A stretch of 5,252 bases of DNA. It comes from Deltaproteobacteria bacterium. Its GTDB lineage: Bacteria; Desulfobacterota; DSM-4660; Desulfatiglandales; Desulfatiglandaceae. The stretch is from contig DREN01000252.1 in NCBI GenBank assembly GCA_011051075.1, positions 1 to 5,252 of the forward strand, written 5' to 3'. Positions within the stretch are counted from its first letter, which is position 1; the number at the start of each line of letters is the position of its first letter. The notes beneath the pieces were generated by a model, which ran no database searches, was not told where the DNA came from, and saw only the letters and a program-made list of their open reading frames with translations. A program made the position numbers and the translations under genes. Of this stretch, positions 4,683 through 5,252 are shown one piece after another.

Positions 4683-5252
4683 ATGAGCGCCCGGTTATGG
4701 GCCGGGGCCAGGGTGGCCCCAAAGGGGTTTTCAAGGCCTGACGCCCCCAGGGTGATGGCCATCATACCGGTCTATAATCATGCGGGCACCCTGAGGGACG
4801 TGGCGGCAGGATGCCTCGGGATGGTTGAGAGGGTCCTCGTGGTTGACGACGGCAGCAGTGACGGGGGGGCGAACACTCTCAAAGGCCTCGATCTCCACGT
4901 GGTCCGTCACCCCACGAACCTGGGAAAGGGAGCGGCCATCCTTACGGCTGCTGAAAAGGCCCTTTCATGGGGGATGACTCACATGGTCACTGTGGACGCG
5001 GACGGTCAGCACGACCCCGATGATATCCGTGGTTTTATCGCTGAGATAGAGGCCTTTCCCCGTGCAATCGTGGTTGGAAAGCGGGACTTTGAAAGGGCCC
5101 ATGCCCCTGCACCATCTCGGGTTGGCCGCACCATTTCAAACTTCTGGCTGAGGCTTGAGACCGGCAGATCCATCGGGGATGCACAGAGCGGGTTTCGGGC
5201 CTACCCCGTGGACCTGTTCAGGCATCTGAAACTCCGCGAACGGGGCTACGCC
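4683..5252 (+). CDS. Family 2 glycosyltransferase, N-terminal 190 residues (3' end outside window)
   Basis: The frame is open from ATG 4683 to the right edge without a stop. The GT-A fold signatures are in order: AIIPVYNHAGTL (26-37), VLVVDDGSSDGG (51-62), HPTNLGKGAAI (76-86, nucleotide-sugar region), VDADGQHDPDD (104-114, containing the metal-binding DxD-like motif), and later GDAQSGFRAYP (165-175). These mark an inverting GT2 enzyme of the dolichol-phosphate-mannose-synthase-like group, acting on the cytoplasmic face of the inner membrane. The SNFWLRLETG segment (152-161) before the QSGFR motif recalls the GT2 enzymes often found beside lysophospholipid acyltransferases in envelope-lipid clusters. 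That link is from memory and untested here. Donor and acceptor cannot be read from the sequence. The gene lies 19 bp after the lipoprotein gene and is probably translated from the same mRNA. There is a 7-G run at 4863-4869 within the DDGSSDGG region. Confidence 0.92.
   Translation, partial: MSARLWAGARVAPKGFSRPDAPRVMAIIPVYNHAGTLRDVAAGCLGMVERVLVVDDGSSDGGANTLKGLDLHVVRHPTNLGKGAAILTAAEKALSWGMTHMVTVDADGQHDPDDIRGFIAEIEAFPRAIVVGKRDFERAHAPAPSRVGRTISNFWLRLETGRSIGDAQSGFRAYPVDLFRHLKLRERGYA

Overview
The window reads as a piece of an ordinary chromosome from a Gram-negative, moderately G+C-rich bacterium. The likeliest lineage is a sulfate-reducing or syntrophic deltaproteobacterium (Desulfobacterota). 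That placement is an inference from the style of the proteins (a PpiD-like foldase, a DUF1285-like protein, a bacterial SLC12-type transporter, a small Cys-rich lipoprotein), the heavy use of AGG arginine and GGG glycine codons, and clear AGGAGG-type ribosome binding sites. No rRNA, tRNA, insertion sequence, CRISPR array or phage gene is visible.

Layout. Positions 1-902 (+) hold the C-terminal part of a periplasmic peptidyl-prolyl isomerase/chaperone whose start lies outside the window. Its stop nearly meets the stop of a convergent gene, a DUF1285-like protein of 158 aa at 922-1398 (-). The 172-bp gap at 1399-1570 separates that gene from a divergent 850-aa cation-chloride cotransporter (SLC12/CCC family) at 1571-4123 (+). 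A 93-bp gap with a good sigma-70-type promoter follows. It precedes a short operon on the + strand: a 148-aa lipoprotein (4217-4663) and, 19 bp later, a family 2 glycosyltransferase that runs off the right end (4683-5252).

The most interesting structure is at 1407-1640. The gap between the DUF1285-like gene and the transporter holds two near-consensus promoters, back to back: TTGACT-17-TATATA leftwards and TTGACC-17-TATATT rightwards. They are arranged exactly symmetrically, with the two -35 boxes forming the arms of a CCTTGAC inverted repeat. The leftward promoter sits so close to its ATG that the transcript would be leaderless or nearly so. The rightward leader carries a compact GGGAGG/CCTCCC hairpin and reaches transporter starts with no good Shine-Dalgarno. 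Just inside the transporter gene there is an 8-G run. One extra G would place a second ATG (1605), which has its own Shine-Dalgarno, in frame with the transporter. This could be a contingency switch or simply an assembly or start-site problem.

The transporter keeps the residues that form the Na+ and K+ sites of animal NKCC1 more faithfully than those of KCCs, and it has the soluble CCC C-terminal domain plus an added charged coiled-coil tail. I see no wholly new multi-gene system. The genes look like envelope and ion-homeostasis housekeeping, and only the lipoprotein/glycosyltransferase pair is clearly co-transcribed.
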